Assembly: GCF_019968905.1 (NCBI RefSeq)
Contig: NZ_CP079946.1
Span: forward strand, 6,235,356-6,299,355
DNA from: Corallococcus sp. EGB
GTDB lineage: Bacteria; Myxococcota; Myxococcia; Myxococcales; Myxococcaceae
Direction: 5' to 3'
Length of the DNA: 64,000 bases
The translations under genes were made by a program, and so were the position numbers. Under the pieces are notes generated by a model. That model was not told the origin of the DNA and made no database searches. It worked only from the letters and a program-made list of their open reading frames with translations. Of this stretch, positions 19,821 to 28,248 are shown one piece after another (the stretch's first letter is position 1; each line of letters opens with the position of its first letter).

Positions 19821-20585
19821 CTAGCCGATCAGCTGCACCGGCGGTGCGAGGGGGGGCTGCACGGAGATGGGCGCCTCGAAGCGCATCACCAGCGGCAGGT
19901 GGTCCGACGCCACCCGGCTCAACGGCGAGCGGTGCGGCGTCACCGACACGGGCCTCACGCCGGAGTCCACATAGATGCGATCCAACCGGAACAGGGGCAG
20001 CCGCGTGGGGTACGTGCGCGCGGCGGCGCCCAGCTCGAACGCGGCGTCGTGGATGGCCTCACGCACGAGCGACGACACCGGCCCATTGCCCCAGGAGTTG
20101 AAGTCCCCGCACACCACCATCGGGTCCTTGCGGGCCGCGTCGCGCAACAGGTCGGCGGACAGCAGGAGCGCTTCCTGCCGCCGCCGCTCGCTCACGGACA
20201 GGCCCAGGTGGAGACAGAACACGTGCAGTTGCTGTCCGCCGCCCAGGTCCAGGTCGCAGCGCAGCGCGCCCCGGGGCTCGCGGCGCGGCACGCTCAGGTC
20301 GTAGTTCTTCGACTTGAGCACCGGCAGCCGGCTGAGGATGGCGTTGCCGTACCTGCGCCCGTTGCGGACGACGTTGGGGCCAAAGGCCATGTGCAGCCCG
20401 AGCATCTGGGCCAGATGCTCGGGCTGATCCTCCCGGGGCGTCTTGCCCCGGAAGTCCCCCACCTCTTGAAGGGCGATGATGTCCGCGTTCACCTCGCGGA
20501 GCACCGCGCCCACGCGCTCCAGGTCGAAGGCTCCGTCCACGCCGATGCCGGAGTGGATGTTGTAGGAGACGAGGGTCAGCTCCAC
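19821..20585 (-). CDS. endonuclease/exonuclease/phosphatase (EEP) family protein
   Basis: Encodes 254 aa from GTG 20585, placed at the first conserved residues with a GGGGAGGG element upstream. The fold is clear from LVSYNIHSGIGVDG, IIALQEVGD (catalytic Glu), CLHLGLS, VVCGDFNSWG (Asp/Asn pair) and ASDHLPLVMRFE (catalytic Asp-His). The EEP superfamily includes DNases, sphingomyelinases and inositol phosphatases. The best resemblance is to the small EndA/YbhP-like group, but the substrate is open. There is no signal peptide. It starts 19 bases after the preceding 171-aa gene, suggesting an operon. Confidence 0.88.
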   Translation of the reverse strand: MELTLVSYNIHSGIGVDGAFDLERVGAVLREVNADIIALQEVGDFRGKTPREDQPEHLAQMLGLHMAFGPNVVRNGRRYGNAILSRLPVLKSKNYDLSVPRREPRGALRCDLDLGGGQQLHVFCLHLGLSVSERRRQEALLLSADLLRDAARKDPMVVCGDFNSWGNGPVSSLVREAIHDAAFELGAAARTYPTRLPLFRLDRIYVDSGVRPVSVTPHRSPLSRVASDHLPLVMRFEAPISVQPPLAPPVQLIG

Positions 20586-20604
20586 GCGCTGTTCACCCTC
20601 CCCT

Positions 20605-21120
20605 TCAGGCCGGACGGATGCGCCGGGCCGCCATGCGCATCGCCTCGAAGGGCAGCGTCGCCAGCCGCTGCACCGCCGACGCCACGTCGCCCACGCCGGA
20701 CTGGATGGCCTTGAGCTGCCGGCGCGCCTCGTCGAGGAGGTCCGGCAGGCGGCCCTGCGCCAGCGGCCGCTCCTGGGTGGGCGGCAGCGCGCCAATGGGC
20801 GCCGTCGTCCCGATGACCGGCGAAGCGGCCGCCTTGCGCTGCTTCCTCGAGGCCCCGCTCACCTTCGACACCGGCCCGTGGGAGAACTTGGCGTCCGCCT
20901 CCGGACGGGACAACTCCTCCAACTGGTGCTCCATCTTGCGGGCGGCGAGGATCTCCTCCGTCTGCGCATGGCTCTTGCCGTAGTGGAGCCCCTCGTGGTC
21001 CTCCACCGCGCCTCGCGACGACTGGGCGAGGTGCGCCTTGTCGCGCTGACGCAGGCTGCGCTTCTGCGGCGGCAGCGTCTTGGGAACCTGGAAGTGGTCG
21101 AAGCTATAGGAGCGGGGCAT
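20605..21120 (-). CDS. hypothetical basic, helical protein
   Basis: Encodes 171 aa from ATG 21120, with GGAGAGAG nearby upstream. The first ~60 residues are basic and polar (FQVPKTLPPQKRSLRQRDKA), the middle is Pro/Ala-rich, and the last 45 residues form an amphipathic helical region (LLDEARRQLKAIQSGVGDVA). There is no signal peptide, membrane segment or cysteine, and I recognise no family. It is followed after 19 bases by the EEP enzyme gene, so the two are likely co-expressed. Confidence 0.65.
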   Translation of the reverse strand: MPRSYSFDHFQVPKTLPPQKRSLRQRDKAHLAQSSRGAVEDHEGLHYGKSHAQTEEILAARKMEHQLEELSRPEADAKFSHGPVSKVSGASRKQRKAAASPVIGTTAPIGALPPTQERPLAQGRLPDLLDEARRQLKAIQSGVGDVASAVQRLATLPFEAMRMAARRIRPA

Positions 21121-21436
21121 GCGCGCTCTCTCCTTTCGAAAAAGTCGATGCGGTGCGTTGTTGATGTGGGAAAGCTAGGGAGCCCCTCGCCGTCCGTAAC
21201 GCCTTGACGCGGGAAGAACTGGCCCGGCTGCCTGCCTTGCGTCCGGCCAGGAACACCGCTTCGCCTCCGGGGACATCCCACTACCGGCAGAGGCACGTGT
21301 CCGGCCCCTGGCACGTGCGGCCGGACGTCCACCAGCGGGCATCCCGCCGAGCCCTTCCGGGCAGAGAAGCAGACAGCCGACACGCACGATGCCGGACCGG
21401 GAAGGTTCCGCGCGTGCGTGGTGTAAAGAACGGCCC
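21121..21436. other. 316-base intergenic region between divergent genes
   Basis: No open frame here looks coding. The most visible structure is an inverted repeat pairing GTCCGGCC at 21299-21306 with GGCCGGAC at 21319-21326. Two CACGTG hexamers occur within and beside it, at 21294-21299 and 21312-21317. The region separates the leftward hypothetical gene from the rightward M23 peptidase gene and presumably holds both promoters. I could not pick convincing -35/-10 boxes. Confidence 0.45.
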
Positions 21437-22504
21437 ATGTCCGCCCGGAACCCTGCCGCCGCTCGCGTCCTCGTCCTCTCCCTGCTCGCCTCCGGCGCTC
21501 CGGCGCTCGCCGCCACGCCCGCCGCCTCCGCCAGGGTGGTGACCGCCAGCGTGCCGGTCTCCACGGGCACGGCCGCCGCGCCGGGCCTGCGCGCTCCGGG
21601 CGCGCCCACGCCGGGCGCCGTGGTGCAGGGAGAGCTCGCGCCGCTGAAGGTGGCGCCCCTGGAGGGTCCGCGCCTGTCGCTCCAGCCCACCCACCCCAAG
21701 CCGGGCGACCCGGTGCTGGTGACGGTGAGCGGCGCGTCCGCGCTGCCCACGGGCACGCTCGCGGGCCGGCCCCTGCGCTTCTTCGCGTGGAACAACGGCT
21801 ACGCGGCCCTCACCAGCCTCCCGGTGGAGCAGGCGGAGGGCACGGTGCCGGTGGACATCACCGCCCCCGGGCGAGGCCTGCCGGTGCTGCTGTCCGGCGT
21901 GCTCACCGTGGGCGCGCCGGGCTTCCGCGAGCGCGAGCTGAAGGTGGCCAACAAGTACGTGTCACCGCCCAAGGCGGTGAAGGCGCGCATGGAGGCGGAC
22001 CGCAAGGCGTTCGCCGCGGCGTTCGCGCAGCCCTTCCAGGCGCCGGTGTTCACCCGGAACTTCGCCTGGCCGCGCGAGGCCACGGTGACGGCGCCCTTCG
22101 GCGACCGCCGCTCGTTCAACGGCAAGCTGCAGACGCAGCACTTCGGCGTGGACCTGGACGGCGCCACGGGCTCGCCGGTGGTCGCCGCCAACGACGGCAC
22201 GGTGGTGATGGCGCGCGACAACTACGCGTCCGGAAACACCGTGCTGCTGCACCACGGCGCGGGGCTCTACACCGCGTACTTCCACCTGTCGCGCGTCGAC
22301 GTGAAGGTCGGCGCGAAGGTGAAGCAGGGCGAGGCGCTGGGACTGGTGGGCAGCACCGGCCGCGTCACCGGCCCGCACCTCCACTGGGGCGTGAAGGCGG
22401 ATGACCGCTGGGTGGATGGCCAGACGCTGCTCAAGCTGGACTTCACCGGCGCCCCGGAGACGCCGGGAGTGGCCGCCAACGCCTCCGGCCTGGGCACGCC
22501 GTAA
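21437..22504 (+). CDS. exported M23-family peptidoglycan metallopeptidase
   Basis: Encodes 355 aa from ATG 21437. A signal peptide (ARVLVLSLLASGAPALAA) and a Pro/Ala linker precede an N-terminal beta domain at ~90-180. The C-terminal M23 (LytM) domain at ~210-330 has QTQHFGVDLDG (zinc His and Asp) and TGPHLHWGVK (catalytic His-x-His). The zinc residues are intact, so an active endopeptidase cutting peptide cross-links in the periplasm is expected, rather than an EnvC-type activator. The layout resembles periplasmic M23 peptidases such as LasA/Csd-like enzymes with a beta-sandwich ahead of the catalytic domain. Convergent with the TetR gene. Confidence 0.9.
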   Translation: MSARNPAAARVLVLSLLASGAPALAATPAASARVVTASVPVSTGTAAAPGLRAPGAPTPGAVVQGELAPLKVAPLEGPRLSLQPTHPKPGDPVLVTVSGASALPTGTLAGRPLRFFAWNNGYAALTSLPVEQAEGTVPVDITAPGRGLPVLLSGVLTVGAPGFRERELKVANKYVSPPKAVKARMEADRKAFAAAFAQPFQAPVFTRNFAWPREATVTAPFGDRRSFNGKLQTQHFGVDLDGATGSPVVAANDGTVVMARDNYASGNTVLLHHGAGLYTAYFHLSRVDVKVGAKVKQGEALGLVGSTGRVTGPHLHWGVKADDRWVDGQTLLKLDFTGAPETPGVAANASGLGTP

Positions 22505-22535
22505 GGCGGTCGCCCAGCAGGCCGCGCGAGGCGCT

Positions 22536-23324
22536 TCAGCCGCGCTTGGGGGCCTTCGCCTTGGAGGCGGCCTTCTCCCGCTTCAGCGGGGCCGGGTCCT
22601 CCGCGGCCTCGCCCCGCGGAGGCTCGGACTTCGAGGGCTCGTGCTTCGTCGCCTCGGGCTTCGCGGCTTCCGCGCGGGGAGACGCGCCGCCCAGCAGCAC
22701 GCCGTGGAGGAAGGAGTCGGCGATCTGCGCCTTGGCGCGCTCGAGCATCGCCGTGTCGCGCGCGTCCGCCAGCCCCACGACGAAGGCGGTGAGGCCCATT
22801 TCGATGGAGCCGAAGAGCAGCGCGGACGCGAGCAGCGGATCCACGTCCGGGCGCAGCTCCCCCGCCTCCTTCGCGTGGGTGAACATCTGCGCGCTCAGGC
22901 GGATGACGTCCACGAAAGCCGTCTGCCGGTTGATGCGGGCGCCGGCCGGCGAGCGGGCAATCTCGAGGATCAGCACCTTCACCGCGCGGGGGTCCACGCG
23001 GTAGGCCTCGAAGGCCACGTCCGCGATGCGGCGGACCTTCTCCACCAGCGGCCCCTCGCTCTCGGCGACGGCGCGCGCGCGAGCGATGAAGCCGCTCCAG
23101 CCCGTCTCGAAGACGGTCTCCAGCAGCTCATCCTTGTTCTTGAAGTAGTGGTAGACGAGCCCGTACGCGACGCCCGCCTCCTTGGCGACGTCCGCGATGC
23201 GGCAGCCGTGGTAGCCCTTGCGGGCGAACACGTCGATGGCGGCCCGCAGGATGGTGCGGCGGCGCTCGCTCTCCCGGGTCCCGCTCTCCGGCGCCGTCTT
23301 CTGCTGGCCCACGCGTCCTCCCAT
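22536..23324 (-). CDS. TetR/AcrR-family transcriptional regulator
   Basis: Encodes 262 aa. The N-terminal TetR HTH is clear: RRRTILRAAIDVFARKGYHGCRIADVAKEAGVAYGLVYHYF at residues ~22-62. The ligand domain resembles the FadR/YsiA-like TetR group that senses acyl-CoA, a weak guess. The C-terminal ~50 residues are a Lys/Glu/Pro/Ala-rich disordered tail, unusual for the family. ATG 23324 is chosen because a palindromic operator starts at the next base; TTG 23339 is the alternative and would lie inside the operator. Such placement suggests autorepression. Confidence 0.88.
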   Translation of the reverse strand: MGGRVGQQKTAPESGTRESERRRTILRAAIDVFARKGYHGCRIADVAKEAGVAYGLVYHYFKNKDELLETVFETGWSGFIARARAVAESEGPLVEKVRRIADVAFEAYRVDPRAVKVLILEIARSPAGARINRQTAFVDVIRLSAQMFTHAKEAGELRPDVDPLLASALLFGSIEMGLTAFVVGLADARDTAMLERAKAQIADSFLHGVLLGGASPRAEAAKPEATKHEPSKSEPPRGEAAEDPAPLKREKAASKAKAPKRG

Positions 23325-23352
23325 GGCTGGTTGATTCAAGAATCAGCCAGCC
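23325..23352. promoter_or_regulatory. inverted-repeat operator in front of the TetR gene
   Basis: The left arm GGCTGGTTGATTC (23325-23337) and right arm GAATCAGCCAGCC (23340-23352) flank a two-base spacer. Twelve of 13 positions are complementary. The size and symmetry fit a TetR-dimer site, and the repeat touches the ATG of the regulator gene. Binding here would block transcription or initiation of its own gene. Confidence 0.72.
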
Positions 23353-23463
23353 ACGCTACGGACGCGGGGCTCCGGGGTCAATCCTTACGTGGAGCCCTCC
23401 GCCTCGCCGAGGGGGAGGCGGGCGGAAGGGGCACGCACGGGGAAGGCCTTCCCCGGAAGGGAC

Positions 23464-23814
23464 TCAGGCCGCCGAGCCGTTGAACATCACGCGGGCCACG
23501 CCGAGCAGGCGGTCCACGTCGCGCGCGTTGAGGCCGCGGGCACGAGCGAAGTCCGACAGGGGACGCAGCAGGTCCTCCGTCTGGGCGGGCGTCTGCTCGG
23601 TGCCCGTGAACAGCTCACCGAGGCTGACGCTGAGGGCGTTGGAAAGCGCCGCCAGTGTCTCCACGTGCGGCACACGCTCGCCGCGCTCGATCATGGACAG
23701 GAAGGACACGCTGATCTGCGCACGCTCCGCGAGCTCCTCCTGCGTCCATCGCTCCGGGCGCTGCGTGCGAAGCTCGCGAATGCGCTGGCCAATTCTTTTT
23801 CCGAGATCCGACAC
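23464..23814 (-). CDS. XRE-family HTH regulator
   Basis: Encodes 116 aa from GTG 23814, with GAGGAG about nine bases upstream. The XRE/Cro HTH spans ~5-65: IGQRIRELR, WTQEELAERAQISVSFLSMIERGERVP and TLAALSNALSVSLGELF. A short C-terminal helical segment (DLLRPLSDFARARGLNARDVDRLLGVARVMF) may dimerise. There is no ligand domain. It lies 64 bases downstream of lptD on the same strand and could be the last gene of that transcript. The target genes are unknown. Confidence 0.87.
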   Translation of the reverse strand: MSDLGKRIGQRIRELRTQRPERWTQEELAERAQISVSFLSMIERGERVPHVETLAALSNALSVSLGELFTGTEQTPAQTEDLLRPLSDFARARGLNARDVDRLLGVARVMFNGSAA

Positions 23815-23878
23815 GAAGTACTTCTCCTCTGGGGGATGTTTCGAGGTGAGTGCAACGCTCGCGTACGCCGGGTGATTC

Positions 23879-26575
23879 CTATCCTCCCGACCCGAAGGAT
23901 CCGAATCCGGCCACACTCAGGTTCACGCCGGCGAATTCCGGCGTCTGATTGCGCCGCAGGATCATCACGCCCTCAATGCGCCAGCAGTCACAGGCGGGTC
24001 CATACGACACGCCGAAGGTCTGCTGCGCAAGCGGCTGACTTTCCTGGGTATTCAGATCCTTATAAAGCGGTTGCACCAACGCTTCGTATCGCAACCCGAG
24101 CCCGAATCCGAGCTTGATTCGCGTACCGACAGTGAGTGCCTGCGCCCGTTCGGTCGGAGTGGGGTCAAGCTGGTCATTGTGGGACGGGAGGGGACGAGGT
24201 GCGTCTCCCACCAACATGTCCACGCCCCGACGTACGAAATCGGGTCCTTGTGCCAAAGGATCCAACCCACGATCAATTGACAATTGTTTCACGGCCAGCA
24301 GGTCGTCGTAGCGCGCGTACAGCGCGTTGCCCTTGCCATTGTCGATGGTGAAGTCGGCGGACAGCTGGGTGATGTCGCGCGTGGTCGGGTCGATGCGCAC
24401 GAGCCCGCCCGCGGTGATGACGCCGGCGCTGGCGGACAGGCGCGCGAAGGTGTCCCGCAGCACGCTGCCCTGCACCGTGTCTCGGCCGGCGACGGGCGCG
24501 ATGCGCGACAGGTCGAAGCCCTGCCCGACGCGCAGGCGCAGCGGCTCGCGGGTGGTGGGGCCCTTGCGGACGCGCAGCGTCTGGTCCACGGCGACCACGG
24601 CGTGCAGGAAGCCGCGCACGCTGCCGTTGGACTGGAGCGGCACGGCGGAGTCCCACTCGTCGTAGATGAGCGGCACGGTGCCGGTGCCATTGCCGTTGAG
24701 CGCGGTGAGCCCGTGGCCCCAGCCGCCGGGCACGTAGCGCAGGGTCACCGACGGGGACAGCGTGTGGCGGTAGAGCGTGTCCTTGTCCGCGAAGGTGCGC
24801 GCCAGCTGCGAGTCCAGCACCAGGTCCGCCAGCGCGTAGCCGCGCGAGGCGGCGCGTCCGGAGACCTCGCCCACGGACACGTCCTGGCGCAACCCCAGCG
24901 AGGGCGTCAGGCGGCCCCACGTGCCCAGCCCGTAGGACGTGGACAGGCGCGAGGCCAGCGACACACGGTCGCGGCCCTCGCGCTCGGTGGGATCGAAGCG
25001 GCCGTTGCCCTCCAGCAGGTCGAAGGGCAGCGTCCCGGGGTCGGTATTCAGGGGCGTTCCCTCCGGGCGCCACCGACCGGAGAGAGAGAAGAGTCCGTCC
25101 GAGCCGTCGTCCGCGAAGCCGCCGCTGCGCAGGGGCGCCAGCCGGCTGTACTCCATCTGCATCCCGCCCGTCACCCGCCCGCCGAAGAGCGGACGCTGCG
25201 GCAGGGCCAGGGTGATGCCCGGCAGCCGCTGGAACGTCGACGGACCGTGGGGCTCGGTGGCGACGCCGCTCACCGCGGCCGCGGCGGGAATCGTGTTGGG
25301 TTGGAAGAAGCGTAAGGGGTAGCGCAGGTCCTGGCGCAGCGACACGTCAAGGCCCAGGTAGCGGTCGTCGCGGCGTTGGTACACGACGGCGGTGCTGCGC
25401 AGGTAGCTGTAGTTCTGCACCAGCAGGTCGGCCGTGAGGTCGCGGGTGTAGAAGCCGTCCGACACGAAGTACGCGTCGACACGGTCGTGCCAGCCGTCGC
25501 CCAGGTCCTGCGTGTGCTGCCAGGAGGCCTCGCCCCGCAGGCCGCGCTTCTCGTCGATGATCTCCGCCGTGTCGAAAGGATGCTGCGGGTCGGTCCGGTT
25601 CAGGACTCGGAAGAAATCGATGGTGGTGGGATTCAGCCGGGGCCGCAGGTCGTAGAGGAACCCCAGCGTGGCCCGGCCGCGCGTGTGCTCACTGGGGACG
25701 TAGCGGAACTCGGTGAGCAGCCGCGGGCCCTTCACGCCGTTGATGCGCGGCTCGCGGATGGGCGTGCCGTCCTCCTGGAGGAACCGGGGGTTCGTGACGT
25801 CACCGCCGCCCGTGTAGAAGCCGGGGGTGAACGTCAGGTCGTAGCTCTCCCCCAGCGTGACGAAGACGGGTGCATCCAGCGCGAAGCCGTTGAGGCCGGA
25901 GTTGGACGGACGCGGAATGAGCAGGCCGGAGCGGCGCTCGGCCAGGGGCAGGTACAGCCACGGCAGCGCGAACACCGGCACCGAGCGCACGTACACCACG
26001 GGCCAGGTGAGGATGGCGCGCTCGCCCATCTTCACGTTGGCCTCCTTCGCCTCCACGCGCCAGCTGGGCTCGCCGGGGCCGCACTGGCATGGGGTGAAGG
26101 CCAGGCCGTCCACGGAGAAGGCCGTCTCCCCGGTGCGCCGGATGCGCGTACCGCTCATCAGGACGGGCGTCTCGCCCATCTTGCGCAATTCGTCCGGCGT
26201 CTTCGCGGCCTGGAGCGCCTCGGGGGTGACGCCCTTCTTCTGCATGAAGAGGCCGCCCTTCACGTTGGCTTCGTTGGAGCGCAGGTCCACGCGCACGTCG
26301 TCCGCGATGGCGGCCATCAGGCCGCTGACGAACATCACGTTGCCGGTGGCGGTGGCCACCTGCGTGGCCTCGCTGTACGTCACCTCATCCGCGCGCAGCA
26401 CGTTGGGGCCGCTGCGCAGCTCGCAGTGGCCCCGGGCAGTGAGGATGTCGTTTTCGTAGACGACGTAGTCGGCCGCCAGCTCCACGACCTCGCCGGTGGG
26501 CAGCTCCACCTGCGTGGCCAGCGGAATCTGGGCCGACACCCAGAGCGTCAGGACGACCGGGGCAAGGAAGGTCAT
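23879..26575 (-). CDS. lptD: LPS-assembly outer membrane protein LptD
   Basis: Encodes 898 aa from ATG 26575. A short signal peptide (LAPVVLTLWVSAQIPLATQ) precedes an OstA/LptA-like beta-jellyroll (~25-135; VVYENDILTARGHCELRSG). The rest is the outer membrane beta-barrel. Two CxC pairs, at ~163-165 (TPCQCG) and ~863-865 (PACDCW), lie where E. coli LptD forms its inter-domain disulfides. LptD with the lipoprotein LptE inserts LPS into the outer leaflet. No lptE was seen nearby. It follows the AMIN protein gene by 51 bases. The 3' ~300 bases are clearly lower in GC than the rest of the gene. Confidence 0.9.
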   Translation of the reverse strand: MTFLAPVVLTLWVSAQIPLATQVELPTGEVVELAADYVVYENDILTARGHCELRSGPNVLRADEVTYSEATQVATATGNVMFVSGLMAAIADDVRVDLRSNEANVKGGLFMQKKGVTPEALQAAKTPDELRKMGETPVLMSGTRIRRTGETAFSVDGLAFTPCQCGPGEPSWRVEAKEANVKMGERAILTWPVVYVRSVPVFALPWLYLPLAERRSGLLIPRPSNSGLNGFALDAPVFVTLGESYDLTFTPGFYTGGGDVTNPRFLQEDGTPIREPRINGVKGPRLLTEFRYVPSEHTRGRATLGFLYDLRPRLNPTTIDFFRVLNRTDPQHPFDTAEIIDEKRGLRGEASWQHTQDLGDGWHDRVDAYFVSDGFYTRDLTADLLVQNYSYLRSTAVVYQRRDDRYLGLDVSLRQDLRYPLRFFQPNTIPAAAAVSGVATEPHGPSTFQRLPGITLALPQRPLFGGRVTGGMQMEYSRLAPLRSGGFADDGSDGLFSLSGRWRPEGTPLNTDPGTLPFDLLEGNGRFDPTEREGRDRVSLASRLSTSYGLGTWGRLTPSLGLRQDVSVGEVSGRAASRGYALADLVLDSQLARTFADKDTLYRHTLSPSVTLRYVPGGWGHGLTALNGNGTGTVPLIYDEWDSAVPLQSNGSVRGFLHAVVAVDQTLRVRKGPTTREPLRLRVGQGFDLSRIAPVAGRDTVQGSVLRDTFARLSASAGVITAGGLVRIDPTTRDITQLSADFTIDNGKGNALYARYDDLLAVKQLSIDRGLDPLAQGPDFVRRGVDMLVGDAPRPLPSHNDQLDPTPTERAQALTVGTRIKLGFGLGLRYEALVQPLYKDLNTQESQPLAQQTFGVSYGPACDCWRIEGVMILRRNQTPEFAGVNLSVAGFGSFGSGG

Positions 26576-26626
26576 TCGGGAGGCGTGGACGGTGGGCGCC
26601 GTGCCGGCAACGGCGCCCGCCCCGTC

Positions 26627-28150
26627 CTACCGGCCCGGACGCGGGAAGTCGAGGGTGATGAGACCGCCATCCTGGCGTGTCTCATAACGAACCCCCTGCT
26701 TCAGCTGGATGACGACGCGCACCGTCTGGCCCGCGCCGGCGAAGGCCTCCACGCGCGACACGGCTGACGGGAAGAAGTGCGTGTCCAGGGGCAGCGTGTT
26801 GTTGGACTCCACCACCCGCGTGTTCTCCAGCTCCAGCACCACCTGGTTGCCGGAGCCGCTCACCGTGTAGCGCACGGGGTCGTTGGTGCGCACGAAGACG
26901 CGCGAGCTGTCCGGCCGCTGCTGGAAGCCAATCTGCGTCATCGTCTTGCGACGCGACGACACCGCCCCCCCGCCATGCTCGCGCGGCTCCGCGGCGGCGC
27001 TGCCCTGGCTGGCGCTGGTGCGCGACTCGCGCGCCGCGACGGCCTGCTGACGGCGCTCCCTGGCTTCCGCCGCCCGCTCGCGCTTCTCCTCGGCGGCGGC
27101 CTCGCGGGCGGACTGCTGCTCCTCGCGGCGGGCCTGCGCGGCGGCGCGACGGTCCTCCTCCTGCTGGCGCTTGCGTTCAGCCGCGGCATCGGCGGCGGCG
27201 CGCTTCTTCTCCTCGGCCGTCTTCGCGGCGGCCATGCGCGCGTCGGCGGCGGCCTGGGCCTGGGCCCGCCTCTCCTCGGCGGCGGCCTTGGCCTGGGCGC
27301 GCTTCTCCTCGGCGGCGGCCTGCGCGGCGGCCCGGGCCTCCTCCTCGCGCTGGCGCTTCTGGTCGGCAGCGGCCTTCGCATCCTGCTCGCGCTGGCGCTT
27401 CGCGGCGGCCTGGGCCTCCGCCTCCTGGCGCTTGCGCTCCTCGGCGGCGGCCTGCTCCGACGCGCGGCGCTCCTCGTCCTGGCGCTTCGCGGCGGCCTGG
27501 GCCTCCTCCTGGCGCTTCTTCTCCGCGTCCACGTCCGCCTTGGCGCGGGCGGCGGCCTCGGCGGCGGCCTTCTCCTGGGCCTCGCGCTCCGCCCGGGCGG
27601 CGTCCGCGGCGGCCTTCGCGGCCTTCTCCTGGGACTCCCGGTCCGACGCGGCGGCGCGGGCCGCGTCCTGCGCGTTGGAGCCCGGCTGGGTGTTGGCCGC
27701 GGCGGTCCCCTGCTGCGCGGTGCCCTGCCCTGCGGACGGCGTCACCTGCGCGACGACCGGGGCCCCCCCGCCGCCCAGGACCTTCACCACCAGCTTCGTG
27801 CCGGAGGCCTGGATGTCCGTCTCCACCTCGCGCTCATAGCCGATGAGGATGCGCGCGATGGACGCGGACTCCGTGCCGTAGGTGGCGGTGCGGATGCCCG
27901 TGATGGTGCCGTTGCCCACCGGCTGCTCCTCCGCCACGCCCTGGAAGACGGCGCCGGACACGTCGATGACGAGCCGGGGCGGATCCGTCATGGTGAAGCT
28001 GTTGAAGTCCGCCTTCTTGCTGCCGGTGATCTCCACCGTGCCGCCATTCACGGAGATGGCCGTGATGGTGTTGAGGTCCGCCGGCTGCTGCGCCAGCGCC
28101 ACCCACGGCACGAGCCACAAGCCAAGCAGCGCCACCGCGAAGCCCTTCAT
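26627..28150 (-). CDS. AMIN-domain protein with long Ala/Glu/Arg/Lys-rich helix
   Basis: Encodes 507 aa from ATG 28150 (GGGAG seven to eight bases upstream). A signal peptide (FAVALLGLWLVPWVALAQ) is followed by an AMIN domain (~25-130; VEITGSKKADFNSFTMTDPPR). A very long low-complexity helix at ~175-385 follows, built of Ala, Glu, Lys, Arg and Gln. A second AMIN-like beta domain at ~405-507 (FQQRPDSSRVFVRTNDPVRYTV and ending LITLDFPRPGR) closes the protein. AMIN domains bind peptidoglycan and occur in AmiC and PilQ. The architecture suggests a periplasmic spacer with a cell-wall or secretin-type binding domain at each end. It lies directly upstream of lptD on the same strand. Confidence 0.85.
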   Translation of the reverse strand: MKGFAVALLGLWLVPWVALAQQPADLNTITAISVNGGTVEITGSKKADFNSFTMTDPPRLVIDVSGAVFQGVAEEQPVGNGTITGIRTATYGTESASIARILIGYEREVETDIQASGTKLVVKVLGGGGAPVVAQVTPSAGQGTAQQGTAAANTQPGSNAQDAARAAASDRESQEKAAKAAADAARAEREAQEKAAAEAAARAKADVDAEKKRQEEAQAAAKRQDEERRASEQAAAEERKRQEAEAQAAAKRQREQDAKAAADQKRQREEEARAAAQAAAEEKRAQAKAAAEERRAQAQAAADARMAAAKTAEEKKRAAADAAAERKRQQEEDRRAAAQARREEQQSAREAAAEEKRERAAEARERRQQAVAARESRTSASQGSAAAEPREHGGGAVSSRRKTMTQIGFQQRPDSSRVFVRTNDPVRYTVSGSGNQVVLELENTRVVESNNTLPLDTHFFPSAVSRVEAFAGAGQTVRVVIQLKQGVRYETRQDGGLITLDFPRPGR

Positions 28151-28193
28151 CGACCACTCCCGTGACATGCGTCAGAAGACAGACGCGCGCGAA

Positions 28194-28222
28194 ATTATCA
28201 TGCAGCCGGGAGGCCCCAACTT
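28194..28222 (-). promoter_or_regulatory. possible promoter for AMIN gene and lptD
   Basis: On the leftward strand GATAAT (28199-28194) could be a -10 box. At 17 bases upstream the hexamer is AAGTTG, a poor -35, although TTGGGG lies closer. The site is 44 bases before the AMIN-gene start, within a 98-base gap after the hydrolase gene. Low confidence. Confidence 0.3.
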
Positions 28223-28248
28223 TTCAGCCCGGCCGGAACGTCCGCGCT

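Noticed and set aside
23339-23339. TTG 23339 as the TetR start
   Set aside because: It would place the operator within the coding region and has no ribosome site; ATG 23324 is preferred.
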